A stretch of 43,374 nucleotides of DNA from Acidobacteriota bacterium (GCA_016934555.1 JAFGSS010000100.1:1-43374); one strand, 5' to 3'. Shown: positions 1 to 7,988, counted from the stretch's first letter. The notes: generated from the sequence alone by a model not told the origin. A program made the numbers and translations.

Positions 1-53
1 CTGCCCCTGGTGGAGAATGGAAAATGGGAAACATGTGGGACGTCCCCATTTTT
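1..53 (+). repeat. 53-bp direct repeat, truncated copy of an inverted-repeat element
   Basis: Bases 1-53 are identical to 2435-2487. In the second copy this stretch is the right end of a 207-bp element with terminal inverted repeats, so the left copy is probably the right end of another element that continues beyond the window. The outer part holds the palindromic core GGGACGTCCC followed by CATTTTT. The identity stops abruptly at base 54. The stop codon of the neighbouring minus-strand pseudogene (52-54) falls at this edge, so the element may have supplied that gene's end. Confidence 0.8.
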
Positions 54-744
54 ATTTCCACACCTTCACGACTCTCAGGAAGCCGGTTCCCGTGGGGGTG
101 GTGAACTTTTCGACTTTCGTCAGGAAACTGGCCCAGTCCGCATCGTTTTCATAGGCATCGAGGTAGGCCACCAGGGTGGCGAGCGACGGCGCCGAAATCA
201 CCGTCAGGTGGCTGCTGTCGGTGCCGGCGCGACCGGCCAGGAACTTCATCGGGCCGGGGCACCGTTTCCCGATGCCGGAGCGCATCAGTTCCCCGCTCGC
301 CGCGACGTACTCGCGCTGGGGCCCGGTGACGTTCACGCTCACCGTGTAGCTGTAGTCCCCCGCCTTTTCGGTCCTGCCGTTGCTGAGGAGCTGCGAGTAG
401 AGGGCGTCCCCCCTTTCCGTCGCGACCATGGAAGCGCGACGCTGGAGGCGCGAGAATTCGGCCGACTTCACTACGCCCTCCTGCGCGGCCTGGTAGCTCG
501 CGTAGTCCGGGTAATTGATGACGAGGTAATGCGTCGTGGGGTCGGTGCCGTTGGCCACCGTCGCCATGAGCGTGGCCGTCTGCCCGAACCTGGAATCGCG
601 GGTGGCGTACCAGCCGTCCAGAGCCTCGACCATCGTGGCCTCATCGGTGACGACATAAGAGAGCACCTGCTCTACCTAGGCCGAAGCGCCCACGCAAAAC
701 AGCAGAAAGACGGACAGCAGCAATACAGGTATCGGTCTTTTCAT
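52..744 (-). pseudogene. Exported protein gene interrupted by an in-frame amber stop
   Basis: The reading frame starts at ATG 744 behind GGGGAG and encodes a clear signal peptide (MKRPIPVLLLSVFLLFCVGASA). The next codon is TAG (676-678), and the same frame then continues for 207 residues to 52. CAG to TAG would be a single C-to-T change, and Gln would be a normal first mature residue. The mature part looks like two tandem alpha/beta ferredoxin-like units, each with a strand, helix and a YLVINYPDYASY or LTVISAPSLATL-type strand, as in dimeric alpha-beta-barrel families, but I do not recognise the family. Translation could restart at GTG 666, giving a 204-residue protein without a signal. TAG ends other intact genes here, for example at 1047, 20753 and 37429, so stop reassignment is unlikely. 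Sequencing error is the main alternative. Confidence 0.7.
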
Positions 745-1046
745 TGGGATTCTCCCCGTTTCGGGACGGCCCGGAGCTGCCGCGGAAGGAAAGGATCGGC
801 CCGCGGTCGCCGGCCGCCCGTCGAGCTGTACAATCCAAGGCAAGGAGCTGGAACGCCGACGCAACCGGCTTCCAACTCCGGTTCGTGGCAAGAAACCTGA
901 TTGATGAAATGATGGGCCCGCCGGGATGCCGAATCAAGCTGGAATACCGGGCGCGTGCGCGCCGGGAACCAGTAGCGAATAGTAAGTGTTCAGACAGGAG
1001 CGCGACTGGCGGACGCTGGCCAGCCCAGGCGCGGTTTCGGCGAGAC
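745..1046. other. Intergenic region, no gene seen
   Basis: This 302-base stretch separates two minus-strand genes. It must hold the promoter and 5' leader of the interrupted exported gene and the 3' end of the ATPase transcript. I see no convincing -35/-10 pair, no terminator with a T-run, and no supported small gene. The only local structure is a short GC palindrome, GCGCGTGCGCGC, near 951-962. Confidence 0.5.
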
Positions 1047-2213
1047 CTACGAACGGGGTGAGTGAAACCGCATCAGTTTGAGGAACCAGCCGAGGTTGCA
1101 GGAGGCACGGAGCTCGTCCCCGGCAACCTCGGAGGTCTTGGATATCAGGAATCTCCGCCGGGCTCCGATCAGGTCGGCGGCAAAATTCAACCGATCCATG
1201 TCGGCCCTGCCCGGGGAAGAAGTCAATTTCACCTCGATGGCCCACAATTCGCCGCCGAAATCGAGCACCAGGTCCAGTTCGTATTGGTCGCTGGTCCGGA
1301 ACCAGTAGGCTTCCAGGTGCAGGCCCCACATCGACGCCGCTCCCAGAATCTGTTCGATGACAAAGCCCTCCCAGCTCTTTCCGATCCAGGGCTGGACCAG
1401 CGAAGCCCTCTCGTCGGTCACGTTCATGACCGCGTGCAGGAGCCCCGAGTCGCGCCAGTACACCTTCGGGCTCCGGATCAGGCGTTTGCGGACGTTTGCC
1501 TGATAGGCCGGCAGCCTCCGGATCAGGAACGCTCCGACAAGGTAATCGACGTAACTGTTCACGGTTTTGTAATCCAGACCCAGACTCTGTCCCAGCTGTG
1601 AGGCGTTCCACGACTCGCCGTGCACGGCGGCGAGCATTTTGAGGAGACGGGTCGTGGTCTGGGGCTTGGCCGGGAGCCCCCACCCGGGCAGGTCTCTTTG
1701 CGTCAGCAGGGCCAGGTAGTCCTTCTGCCACTGCGGGTACCGGGTGCTATCCGAAGCCCCGCCGTCGGGATATCCACCGCACAGCCATAGACGGCCTTGT
1801 TCGGTGGCGGTTAATTCGGGCCAGAGAAAGGGGGTCAGTTCGGTCAGGGACAGCCGACCGGCCAGCGATTCCGAAACGTTCGCCATAAGCGCGGGAGATA
1901 CCGAACCGAGGATCAGAAACCGGCCGTTGCGCCTGCGATCTGCATCGATCGCGCCCCTCAGGCGCGGGAAGATTCCGGGCCACGCCTGGGCTTCATCGAG
2001 GATCACCATGTCCCCGGAGCGGGACACGTCATCCCATTCGAGGTCGAGCCGGAGCCTTTCCGGCTCCTGCTCGAGATCGAAATATCTTCCCGGAAAGGTG
2101 CGGCTCAGGGTGGTCTTGCCGCATTGACGAGGCCCGATAATGGCTACCGCCGGACTTGATGCCAGCCTTTCCTGGAGCAGAGGTTTCAGATGCCGCTCGA
2201 TCATTTCTTGCAT
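1047..2213 (-). CDS. AAA ATPase with C-terminal DUF4143 domain
   Basis: The 388-residue protein belongs to the common AAA_14/DUF4143 family. Walker A is GPRQCGKTT near residue 25 and Walker B is MVILDEAQAWP near residue 70. The C-terminal half contains the DUF4143 region with a winged-helix stretch (SQLGQSLGLDYKTVNSYVDYL) and a restriction-endonuclease-like segment (ELDLVLDFGGELWAIEVK). The biochemical role of the family is unknown; members are patchily distributed and often horizontally acquired. ATG 2213 was chosen because families of this type begin just before MIERHLKPLL; ATG 2204 is an equally good alternative. The open frame extends back to a TTG at 2282, inside the adjacent repeat element, which I reject as a start. 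It lies between the two repeat copies with no operon partner, which fits an accessory gene. Confidence 0.85.
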   Translation of the reverse strand: MQEMIERHLKPLLQERLASSPAVAIIGPRQCGKTTLSRTFPGRYFDLEQEPERLRLDLEWDDVSRSGDMVILDEAQAWPGIFPRLRGAIDADRRRNGRFLILGSVSPALMANVSESLAGRLSLTELTPFLWPELTATEQGRLWLCGGYPDGGASDSTRYPQWQKDYLALLTQRDLPGWGLPAKPQTTTRLLKMLAAVHGESWNASQLGQSLGLDYKTVNSYVDYLVGAFLIRRLPAYQANVRKRLIRSPKVYWRDSGLLHAVMNVTDERASLVQPWIGKSWEGFVIEQILGAASMWGLHLEAYWFRTSDQYELDLVLDFGGELWAIEVKLTSSPGRADMDRLNFAADLIGARRRFLISKTSEVAGDELRASCNLGWFLKLMRFHSPRS

Positions 2214-2280
2214 TATAGGAATTAAATCCTGTTTTGCAAAGAAGAAAACCGGATTGTAGCCGGAACGGGTACGGGCCAGC

Positions 2281-2487
2281 AAAAATGGGGACGTCCCACA
2301 TGTCTCCCTTTTTGTGCCCCCTCGGGCCAGGGTACCCGGCCGGGCTCCATGGCGTTATCCCATGGCAAGACCACTTCATGTCATGCCGGCAGACCAGGTC
2401 GAATAGAGAGGACCGGCATGATCCGATGATTTCCCTGCCCCTGGTGGAGAATGGAAAATGGGAAACATGTGGGACGTCCCCATTTTT
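2281..2487. mobile_element. MITE- or REPIN-like element with 28-bp terminal inverted repeats
   Basis: Bases 2281-2308 are the reverse complement of 2460-2487 with one mismatch in 28. Both ends start with AAAAATGGGGACGTCCCACA. The 207-bp interior encodes nothing but holds further inverted repeats: CCATGG at 2348-2353 and 2360-2365, and TCATGCCGG at 2381-2389 against CCGGCATGA at 2413-2421. Non-coding, hairpin-rich elements of this kind are usually mobilised in trans by a transposase, as with MITEs or REPINs moved by a RAYT. No transposase is present in the window. No clear target-site duplication is visible. Flanking non-coding bases 2214-2280 and 2488-2531 show nothing else. Confidence 0.65.
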
Positions 2488-2531
2488 GTGACGATCGGCT
2501 GGCCCTACGAGCCGCCGTGCGACTAGCTTCG

Positions 2532-2563
2532 GGGGTCCCGGATCCGGCTGGATCCGGGACCCC
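2532..2563 (-). terminator. Strong stem-loop after the cupin gene
   Basis: A perfect 14-bp inverted repeat (GGGGTCCCGGATCC and its complement) with a GGCT loop lies 18 bases past the cupin stop codon. There is no T-run on the minus strand after the stem, so it may act as a factor-assisted terminator or a 3' end stabiliser rather than a classical intrinsic terminator. Confidence 0.55.
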
Positions 2564-2581
2564 GACCGACGGCTATCCCGC

Positions 2582-3277
2582 CTATCTCTTTTTGGGCGAC
2601 TTGGACGGCCCGAACATCTTGAGGTTTACCGGCCCGCCCCAGTCGAAGGTGGTCAGGTCGAAGTTGGGCATCCGCTCGGCGTCCAGGTTCGGCCCCAGGT
2701 AGAGCGCGTGGAAGAGCACCGGCTTGTGGATCGCCCGGAAATTGAGCGGGCTGTGCATCACCCCCTTGGGGATGTAGATGATGGTGGTAGAGGTGATGGT
2801 GTGCTTCTCGAACTCCTCCCCCATCCAGAAATCGATCTCCGCGTCGAAGCTCTTGCACAGGTCGGGCAGCTCGGCGCCTAGGAAGATGAGAAATTCGTCG
2901 TACTTGTGGGTATGGGGTGTCTCCCAGCAGACAGGGGCCTGAAACACCTGCCACCCGATCGTGGCGGTCGCGCCCGGCAGCGCGGAAGCGCCGCGGAAGT
3001 AGGTCTGGGGGCTGGCGATTTCGGGAAACGGGGGAATGCTGTTGAGGGAGACGAAATCGTTGGCCTTGGGCGGCTCCCCCTTGTCGCTGAGGAAGAATTT
3101 CCCGTACTTCGTCCCGTCGGTCGACGGGCCCGCGGCCGGCGCCGCGGCGAGGCCCGCTTCGGGCGCCAGCGCCTCCAGCAGCAGCCCTCCGAGCGCCAGG
3201 CCTCCGGCGCCCGCGGTGATTTCCTTGACAAACCCCCTGCGCGTGGTTCCCTTTTCCCCGGTGCCGACAGGATCCAT
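2582..3277 (-). CDS. Tat-exported cupin-domain protein
   Basis: The 231-residue protein starts at ATG 3277 behind AGGGAG. A twin-arginine signal is visible (TTRRGFVKE followed by a Gly/Ala/Leu-rich stretch to about residue 45). The mature part matches both cupin motifs: motif 1 is HTHKYDEFLIFLG, and motif 2 is PKGVMHSPLN. The two His, the Glu and the last His would bind a metal. Tat export implies that it folds, probably with its metal, in the cytoplasm before crossing to the periplasm. The substrate is unknown: the cupin fold covers dioxygenases, isomerases and storage proteins. It is a single gene, divergent from the nucleotidyltransferase-like gene at 3392, and a strong stem-loop follows. 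Confidence 0.8.
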   Translation of the reverse strand: MDPVGTGEKGTTRRGFVKEITAGAGGLALGGLLLEALAPEAGLAAAPAAGPSTDGTKYGKFFLSDKGEPPKANDFVSLNSIPPFPEIASPQTYFRGASALPGATATIGWQVFQAPVCWETPHTHKYDEFLIFLGAELPDLCKSFDAEIDFWMGEEFEKHTITSTTIIYIPKGVMHSPLNFRAIHKPVLFHALYLGPNLDAERMPNFDLTTFDWGGPVNLKMFGPSKSPKKR

Positions 3278-3391
3278 AATCTGTTCTCCCTTTCATGGAT
3301 GATGGTGGACGGAATCGATCGAGCGATAGCGCCATCTTAGCACATTTGGGGTAAAGTACGGGATGCTGGAAAACAACCGGGAGGGGTGAAG

Positions 3392-4300
3392 GTGGAAACA
3401 GACGGAATAGTCGGAATCCTCAGGCAAACGGGGCCGCTGACGGGGTGGGAGCTGCTGGAGCGATCGGGGATGGAGGCGCTCGCGCTCTGGCGCGCGTGCC
3501 GGGGCGCGGGCGGGATCCGGATGGAGCGCGCGGGCACCCGCTACCTCCGGCTCGACCGCAGTGTCGAGGGATACGCGCGCCTCTCCCCCTCGATCCGGAG
3601 GGAGTTTCTGACCTACACCGTCCTGGGGGCGGAAGAGGGGTCGGGCGAGGTCGCGGAGCGGGCGCGCCGGCTCCGGGCGGAGATCGCCGAGATCAGCAGG
3701 GGCAAATTCGAGCTGGCGCGCGAGGCGGTCGCCTCCGTGACCGACGCCCTCCCGCTGTGGGAAGAGATCCGGGAGCGCGTCTGCTTCATCATCGCCGGGG
3801 ACGTGACCTACGGGATGGCCCATGCCGTGCCGCGCCCCGAGATCAGCACCGGGAGGATGGTGCGGGGTTCCGATCTCGACATCATCGTCGTCGCCCGTGA
3901 CGACGTGCCCTCGGCGGCGCTCGCGGCCCTGGACGAAGCGATCCTGCGCAAAAAACACTACCTCCTCGTCCACCCGAACTACCAGGAGGAGATCGACTAC
4001 CTGGTCAAGACCCTGTCCAGGGTGCGCGAACAGCTCGAGTTCGACTCCTTTTCCCACATGATCGCGAGCAAGATCCTCGACGAGGGGGAGTTCCTCTTCG
4101 GCAGCGACGCCGTCTTCGGGGAAGTCAAGGGCCTGGTCGGGGAAATGGGGATTCCGGCGAAGATCGCGGCTCTCGACGCACGGGCGGTCGAGAGCCGCCG
4201 GGAGGCGGAGGCCCGCCTGCTCGGGCCCGACGCGGCCCCCGATGGGCGGGCCGACCTCGGCCTGTTCTACACCAGCGAGGAGGGGGACGAGATCTACTGA
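3392..4300 (+). CDS. Winged-helix and nucleotidyltransferase-like protein, function unknown
   Basis: The 302-residue protein has an N-terminal segment of about 60 residues that looks like a winged helix (GILRQTGPLTGWELLERSG). Its central part resembles the minimal polymerase-beta-type nucleotidyltransferase core, with a glycine region GDVTYG near residue 135 and then GSDLDIIVV near 160, whose two Asp would bind metal. A helical C-terminus follows. GTG 3392 is preferred because GGGAGG lies about 8 bases before it; GTG 3386 is too close to that site. A DNA-binding domain fused to a nucleotide-transfer fold suggests a regulator or a modifying enzyme, but no partner gene is adjacent. The gene ends 7 bases from the convergent nagB-like gene. 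I do not recognise a named family. Confidence 0.7.
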   Translation: METDGIVGILRQTGPLTGWELLERSGMEALALWRACRGAGGIRMERAGTRYLRLDRSVEGYARLSPSIRREFLTYTVLGAEEGSGEVAERARRLRAEIAEISRGKFELAREAVASVTDALPLWEEIRERVCFIIAGDVTYGMAHAVPRPEISTGRMVRGSDLDIIVVARDDVPSAALAALDEAILRKKHYLLVHPNYQEEIDYLVKTLSRVREQLEFDSFSHMIASKILDEGEFLFGSDAVFGEVKGLVGEMGIPAKIAALDARAVESRREAEARLLGPDAAPDGRADLGLFYTSEEGDEIY

Positions 4301-4307
4301 CCCACCG

Positions 4308-5336
4308 TCAGCTCAGCCGGCCGGAACCGGGATCGCGGAAAAATTTGAGGTCCGCGACCGGGACCGATGCTTCCGCCCCGCCGAGGTCCTCGATATCGAT
4401 CCCCCGCTCGCGGAGTTCCGGCGCCCGGTCGAGAAAGCCGGCGGCGGCCAGGCGGTCGACGACGAAAATCATGTTCCCCCCGGAGCGCGCAAGGGCGTGC
4501 CCGTAGGAGATCGGGACCGAGCAGTCCGGCTCCATGAAGAGGGCGTCGGCGACGGCGTCCGCCTTGCGCCTGCCGTTGGCCAGAAGCAGCACGGTCCTCG
4601 CCCGGTAGACCAGTTCCGCCCCCATGGTCACGGCATAGGCCGGGGATTCGGCCCGGCTCGCGAAATGCCCGTCGGCGACGGCGTTGGCCACGGTGTTGTC
4701 GTCCAGCTTGACCAGGAGGACCTCTTTCCCTTCGAAGGGAATGCCGGCCTCGTGGAACCCGACATGCCCCCGCCCCCCGACGCCGACGACATGCAGGTCG
4801 ATGCCGCCCGAGCGGGCGATCTTCCCGGCGTACGCGTCCAGAATCGTTTTCCGGACCCAGCGGAGATACTCCGAGCCCGCGTCGGTCCGGATGACGACGG
4901 CTTTGCCCCGGTCGCTCCCCTCGAGCGTCCAGTCCCCGGGATGCGTGTTCAGTTCCGATTCGAGCCTGTCCTGGTCGATCAGGGTGGCCCAGGGGACGTT
5001 GACCTCGCAAAACTTGGTCGTGAGCAGCCCGAACAGCTCCTGGATCATGAAGAAGCTGTAGCTCTCCCGGTGCAGCGCCCGCTGCTGGGCGTTCTCCCCC
5101 GGCAGCCCGATGTATTCATCCAGGTTGAAGCTGGTGATCCGGGAAGGGTCGATCTCCCCCGCGTTCACCGCCTTGGCCAGGTGCTTGTACAGCCCCGTGG
5201 GCGAATTGCCGGTGGCCAGGCCCAGAACGTAGGAGGACTGCGAAGCGAGGGTGCGGCGCACGTCGCCGATGACGAGGCCGGCGGCCACCTCGCTCATGTG
5301 ATCGAAGTCCCGGGTGACGATGACCTTGAAGGGCAT
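4308..5336 (-). CDS. Glucosamine-6-phosphate deaminase-like protein (NagB family, variant active site)
   Basis: NagB converts glucosamine-6-phosphate to fructose-6-phosphate and ammonia. This 342-residue protein has the family's phosphate loop region (LATGNSPTGLYKHL, about 40-53) and the first catalytic segment SFNLDEYIGLP with Asp73. The second signature reads GVGGRGHVGFHEAG near 180-193. In E. coli NagB the same place reads GVGNDGHIAFNE, where Asp141, His143 and Glu148 are catalytic. Here the His and Glu are kept but the Asp is Arg. The protein also carries about 40 extra residues between the two signatures compared with the roughly 266-residue enzyme. It is the last gene of a four-gene run, 21 bases after glmM, with GAGGAAA before the start. 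It could be a deaminase, a reversed-direction aminase or isomerase, or a sugar-phosphate-binding paralogue. Confidence 0.8.
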   Translation of the reverse strand: MPFKVIVTRDFDHMSEVAAGLVIGDVRRTLASQSSYVLGLATGNSPTGLYKHLAKAVNAGEIDPSRITSFNLDEYIGLPGENAQQRALHRESYSFFMIQELFGLLTTKFCEVNVPWATLIDQDRLESELNTHPGDWTLEGSDRGKAVVIRTDAGSEYLRWVRKTILDAYAGKIARSGGIDLHVVGVGGRGHVGFHEAGIPFEGKEVLLVKLDDNTVANAVADGHFASRAESPAYAVTMGAELVYRARTVLLLANGRRKADAVADALFMEPDCSVPISYGHALARSGGNMIFVVDRLAAAGFLDRAPELRERGIDIEDLGGAEASVPVADLKFFRDPGSGRLS

Positions 5337-5357
5337 GATGGTTTCCTCGGGCCTGGG

Positions 5358-6713
5358 TTACCGGCCGATGCACTGTTTGACGGTGTCCGCCAGGGCCAGC
5401 GTCAGCCTGCCCGTCATCTCCTCGGTGGGACCCTCCACCATGACCCGGCACATCGACTGGGTCCCGGAGTAGCGGATGAGCACGCGTCCCCGCTCGCCCA
5501 GTTCCGCCTCGGCCTCCCTGACTTTCGCCTGCAGCTCGGGGAGGGTCTCGAGCGGGGGCTTGTCGGTGACGTCCACGTTGATGATCTTCTGCGGGGAGAG
5601 GGTCATGACCCCGGCCAACTCCGAAAGGCTCTGTCCGCTCCACCTCATGGCCCACAGCAGCTGCAGCGCCGAGATGATGCCGTCGCCGGTGGTATGGTGG
5701 TTCAGGAAAATGATGTGCCCCGACTCCTCCCCGCCGAGGACGCCCCCTTTCTCCTGCATCATCTCCAGGACGTAGCGGTCCCCCACCTTGCTCACCCCCT
5801 CGCGGATCCCGAGCCGCTTCATGGCGGTGAAAAAGCCGAAGTTGCTCATCACCGTCGCCACGACGAGGTTGTTCCTGAGCAACCCCAGTTCCTTGTACAT
5901 CCGGGCGCAGATCGCCATCACCTGGTCGCCCGTGATCTGGGCCCCGCGTTCGTCCACCGCGATGAGCCGGTCGCCGTCGCCGTCGAAGGCGAGCCCCACG
6001 TCCGCGCCGGTCTCGCGCACCCGCGCGGAGAGGTCCCCGGTGTGCTGCGACCCGCAGTTGTGATTGATGTTGATCCCGTCGGGGGCGCAGTGGATGGCCG
6101 TCACGTCGGCCCCCAGCTCCGAGAAGACCGCCGGCGCCAGGCGGTAGGTAGCCCCGTTGGCGCAATCGAGCACGATCTTCATCCCCTCCAGCGTCTGGTC
6201 CTCGGGGAAGGTGTTCTTGCAGAAGACGACGTAGCGGCCCGCGGCGTCCTCGATCCGCTCCGCACGGCCGATCTCGTCCGCCGTCGGCCGGATGTCCCTG
6301 ATGCGGCCGGAGGTGATCAGGTCCTCGATCTCATCCTCCTCGGCGTCCGGGAGCTTGAAGCCGCTGCGCGAGAAGATCTTGATCCCGTTGTCCTGGTAAG
6401 GGTTGTGCGACGCCGAGATCACCATGCCCGCGTCCGCCCTCATGCTGCGGGTGAGAAAGGCGATGCCGGGGGTGCTCAGCGGCCCCACCTGCAGCACGTC
6501 CACCCCCATGGAGCAGATGCCGGCGGTCAGGGCCGATTCCAGCATGTAGCCGCTGACCCGGGTGTCCTTGCCGATCACGATCTTGTGCCGCTGTTTCGGA
6601 TGCTTCTTGCAGACATAGGCCGCGGCGCGCCCGATTTCGAGCGCCATCTCCGCCGTCATCGGGTGAACGTTCGCGATCCCCCTTACACCGTCCGTGCCAA
6701 ACATGCGTCCCAT
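5358..6713 (-). CDS. glmM: Phosphoglucosamine mutase
   Basis: GlmM interconverts glucosamine-6-phosphate and glucosamine-1-phosphate in the cytoplasm, feeding UDP-GlcNAc synthesis for peptidoglycan and LPS. The 451-residue length is normal. Landmarks are in order: the N-terminal FGTDGVRG, the phosphoserine loop GMVISASHNP (Ser about 101), the metal loop DGDGDR near 243, the sugar-binding GEESGH, and a C-terminal phosphate-binding loop RYSGTQ (usually GTE). The ATG directly abuts the TGA of the upstream beta-helix gene, so translation is probably coupled. Other phosphohexomutases are conceivable, but FGTDGVRG and the neighbours favour GlmM. Confidence 0.93.
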   Translation of the reverse strand: MGRMFGTDGVRGIANVHPMTAEMALEIGRAAAYVCKKHPKQRHKIVIGKDTRVSGYMLESALTAGICSMGVDVLQVGPLSTPGIAFLTRSMRADAGMVISASHNPYQDNGIKIFSRSGFKLPDAEEDEIEDLITSGRIRDIRPTADEIGRAERIEDAAGRYVVFCKNTFPEDQTLEGMKIVLDCANGATYRLAPAVFSELGADVTAIHCAPDGININHNCGSQHTGDLSARVRETGADVGLAFDGDGDRLIAVDERGAQITGDQVMAICARMYKELGLLRNNLVVATVMSNFGFFTAMKRLGIREGVSKVGDRYVLEMMQEKGGVLGGEESGHIIFLNHHTTGDGIISALQLLWAMRWSGQSLSELAGVMTLSPQKIINVDVTDKPPLETLPELQAKVREAEAELGERGRVLIRYSGTQSMCRVMVEGPTEEMTGRLTLALADTVKQCIGR

Positions 6714-7964
6714 TCATTTATCTCCGTTTTGGATGTTGCTCCAGAGGGCGCCGGCGCCCTCGACGATCGCTTCGAGCCAGGCGACCCCCTCCGCACGCGC
6801 CCCGGGGGGGAGGCCGCCCACCGCCCGGCAGTGCCCGGAAGAGACATCCACTCCCTCCCATTCCTCCAGGAAAGCGTCGCGGTGCCGGACCCCTTCCCCT
6901 TCCGGCGGCCCCTGCTCCAGCCGCGCCTTCATCTCGGGCCACCGCCCGGCGAGCGCCCGCTGCTCGCCCCGGATCGCGGCCGGCAGTTCGGCCCCGGCCT
7001 CGGCCCGGGCGTGCCCGAGGGAGTATGTCATCTTATCGGCCAGTTCCCCGAGTCTTTTCACCCGTTCCTGGAGCCCCTCCCCGATCCGGGCCAGGGCGCC
7101 CGCGTGGCACGCCTGCCGGAAGGGGTCGGCCCCCATGCTCCGGGAGCGCACGTGGAGGTACCATGCCCGGAGGGCCCAGAGGCTGCCGATGTAGAGGAGG
7201 TTGTTGACCACGACGCGGCGGACGGCGCGATAGATCCCGGGGGCGAAAGCGCGCGCCCCTGCCGCCGCGGGGGGCGCCGCCGCGATCCTCCCCTCCTCCA
7301 GGATGTCCCCGCGCCAGACGGTGCCGGCCGGGATGACGCTCCCGTAGGCGATCCGGGCCGGCCCCACCAGCCCCCCCTGCCCCCCGAGAAAGATGGGGGC
7401 CCGGTCCAGGAAGACGCCGCGCGCGACGTCGCCGACGAGCGAGGGGGTGGCCTTGTCTTGGCGGGGGGTGAAGTTGAAGTGGATGTAGGAGGAGCCGATC
7501 TCGCTGTGGTTCTTCCGGCTGGTGCCGCCCGCCATCAGGGCGTCGCAGAAATTGATCAGGCTCCCGGCGGTGACGTAGGGGAGAAAGATGGTCTGTTTGA
7601 AGCCCACCGCGTGGGCACCCCCGGCCTCCTCTTCCAGGAGGGTCCCGGGGCGCACGTGGGCCCCGCTCCCCATGTTCGCCCCGTCGAGAAAGGTGGCGCC
7701 CGAAAAATAGCCCCCTTTCAACTCCACCCGGTGGCCGAGCTGGCACTCCTCGATGGTGACCGGGGCTTCCCGGCCGATTTCCGAGCCGGGGCCGATGGAG
7801 GTCGCGGCGCCCATAATCCTGCACCCCGCATGGATCCGGACCCCGGCGGCGATCCGCTCCGGGATGACCGTCTCGTCGATTTCGACCGTGTGGGGGGAGG
7901 GGATCACCACCCCCCGCTCCAGGAGTTTCCTGACCGGCTGCGCCGGCTGTGCTGTCCGGGTCAT
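6714..7964 (-). CDS. GlmU-like left-handed beta-helix protein without a uridyltransferase domain
   Basis: Residues from about 20 to 240 show hexapeptide-repeat character (for example GVRIHAGCRIMGAATSIGPG and GSGAHVRPG), with the arrangement of the GlmU acetyltransferase half. The N-terminal nucleotidyltransferase domain of GlmU is absent. The C-terminal third (about 250-416) is helical and shows no match I recognise. A glycine/alanine-rich segment, AVGFKQTIFLPYVTAG through FCDALMAGGTSRKNHSEIG, takes the place of the GlmU acetyltransferase catalytic loop region. The start ATG 7964 has GGAGGGAA before it. It follows the GH43 gene by 24 bases, and its TGA abuts glmM. The likely role is sugar-phosphate acyl transfer or regulation in hexosamine metabolism, inferred from context and fold only. 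Confidence 0.7.
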   Translation of the reverse strand: MTRTAQPAQPVRKLLERGVVIPSPHTVEIDETVIPERIAAGVRIHAGCRIMGAATSIGPGSEIGREAPVTIEECQLGHRVELKGGYFSGATFLDGANMGSGAHVRPGTLLEEEAGGAHAVGFKQTIFLPYVTAGSLINFCDALMAGGTSRKNHSEIGSSYIHFNFTPRQDKATPSLVGDVARGVFLDRAPIFLGGQGGLVGPARIAYGSVIPAGTVWRGDILEEGRIAAAPPAAAGARAFAPGIYRAVRRVVVNNLLYIGSLWALRAWYLHVRSRSMGADPFRQACHAGALARIGEGLQERVKRLGELADKMTYSLGHARAEAGAELPAAIRGEQRALAGRWPEMKARLEQGPPEGEGVRHRDAFLEEWEGVDVSSGHCRAVGGLPPGARAEGVAWLEAIVEGAGALWSNIQNGDK

Positions 7965-7988
7965 CTGATGGTTCCCTCCGTCCTGCGC

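Noticed and set aside
676-678. Amber codon read as a recoded amino acid
   Set aside because: TAG ends several intact genes in the window, and no suppressor tRNA or recoding element is seen.
1047-2213. Antiphage defence gene
   Set aside because: ATPase/DUF4143 proteins are widespread and of unknown function, and no other defence gene is nearby.
3392-4300. MNT/HEPN-type toxin-antitoxin system
   Set aside because: The nucleotidyltransferase core is present, but no HEPN or other partner gene is adjacent and the protein is much larger than MNT antitoxins.
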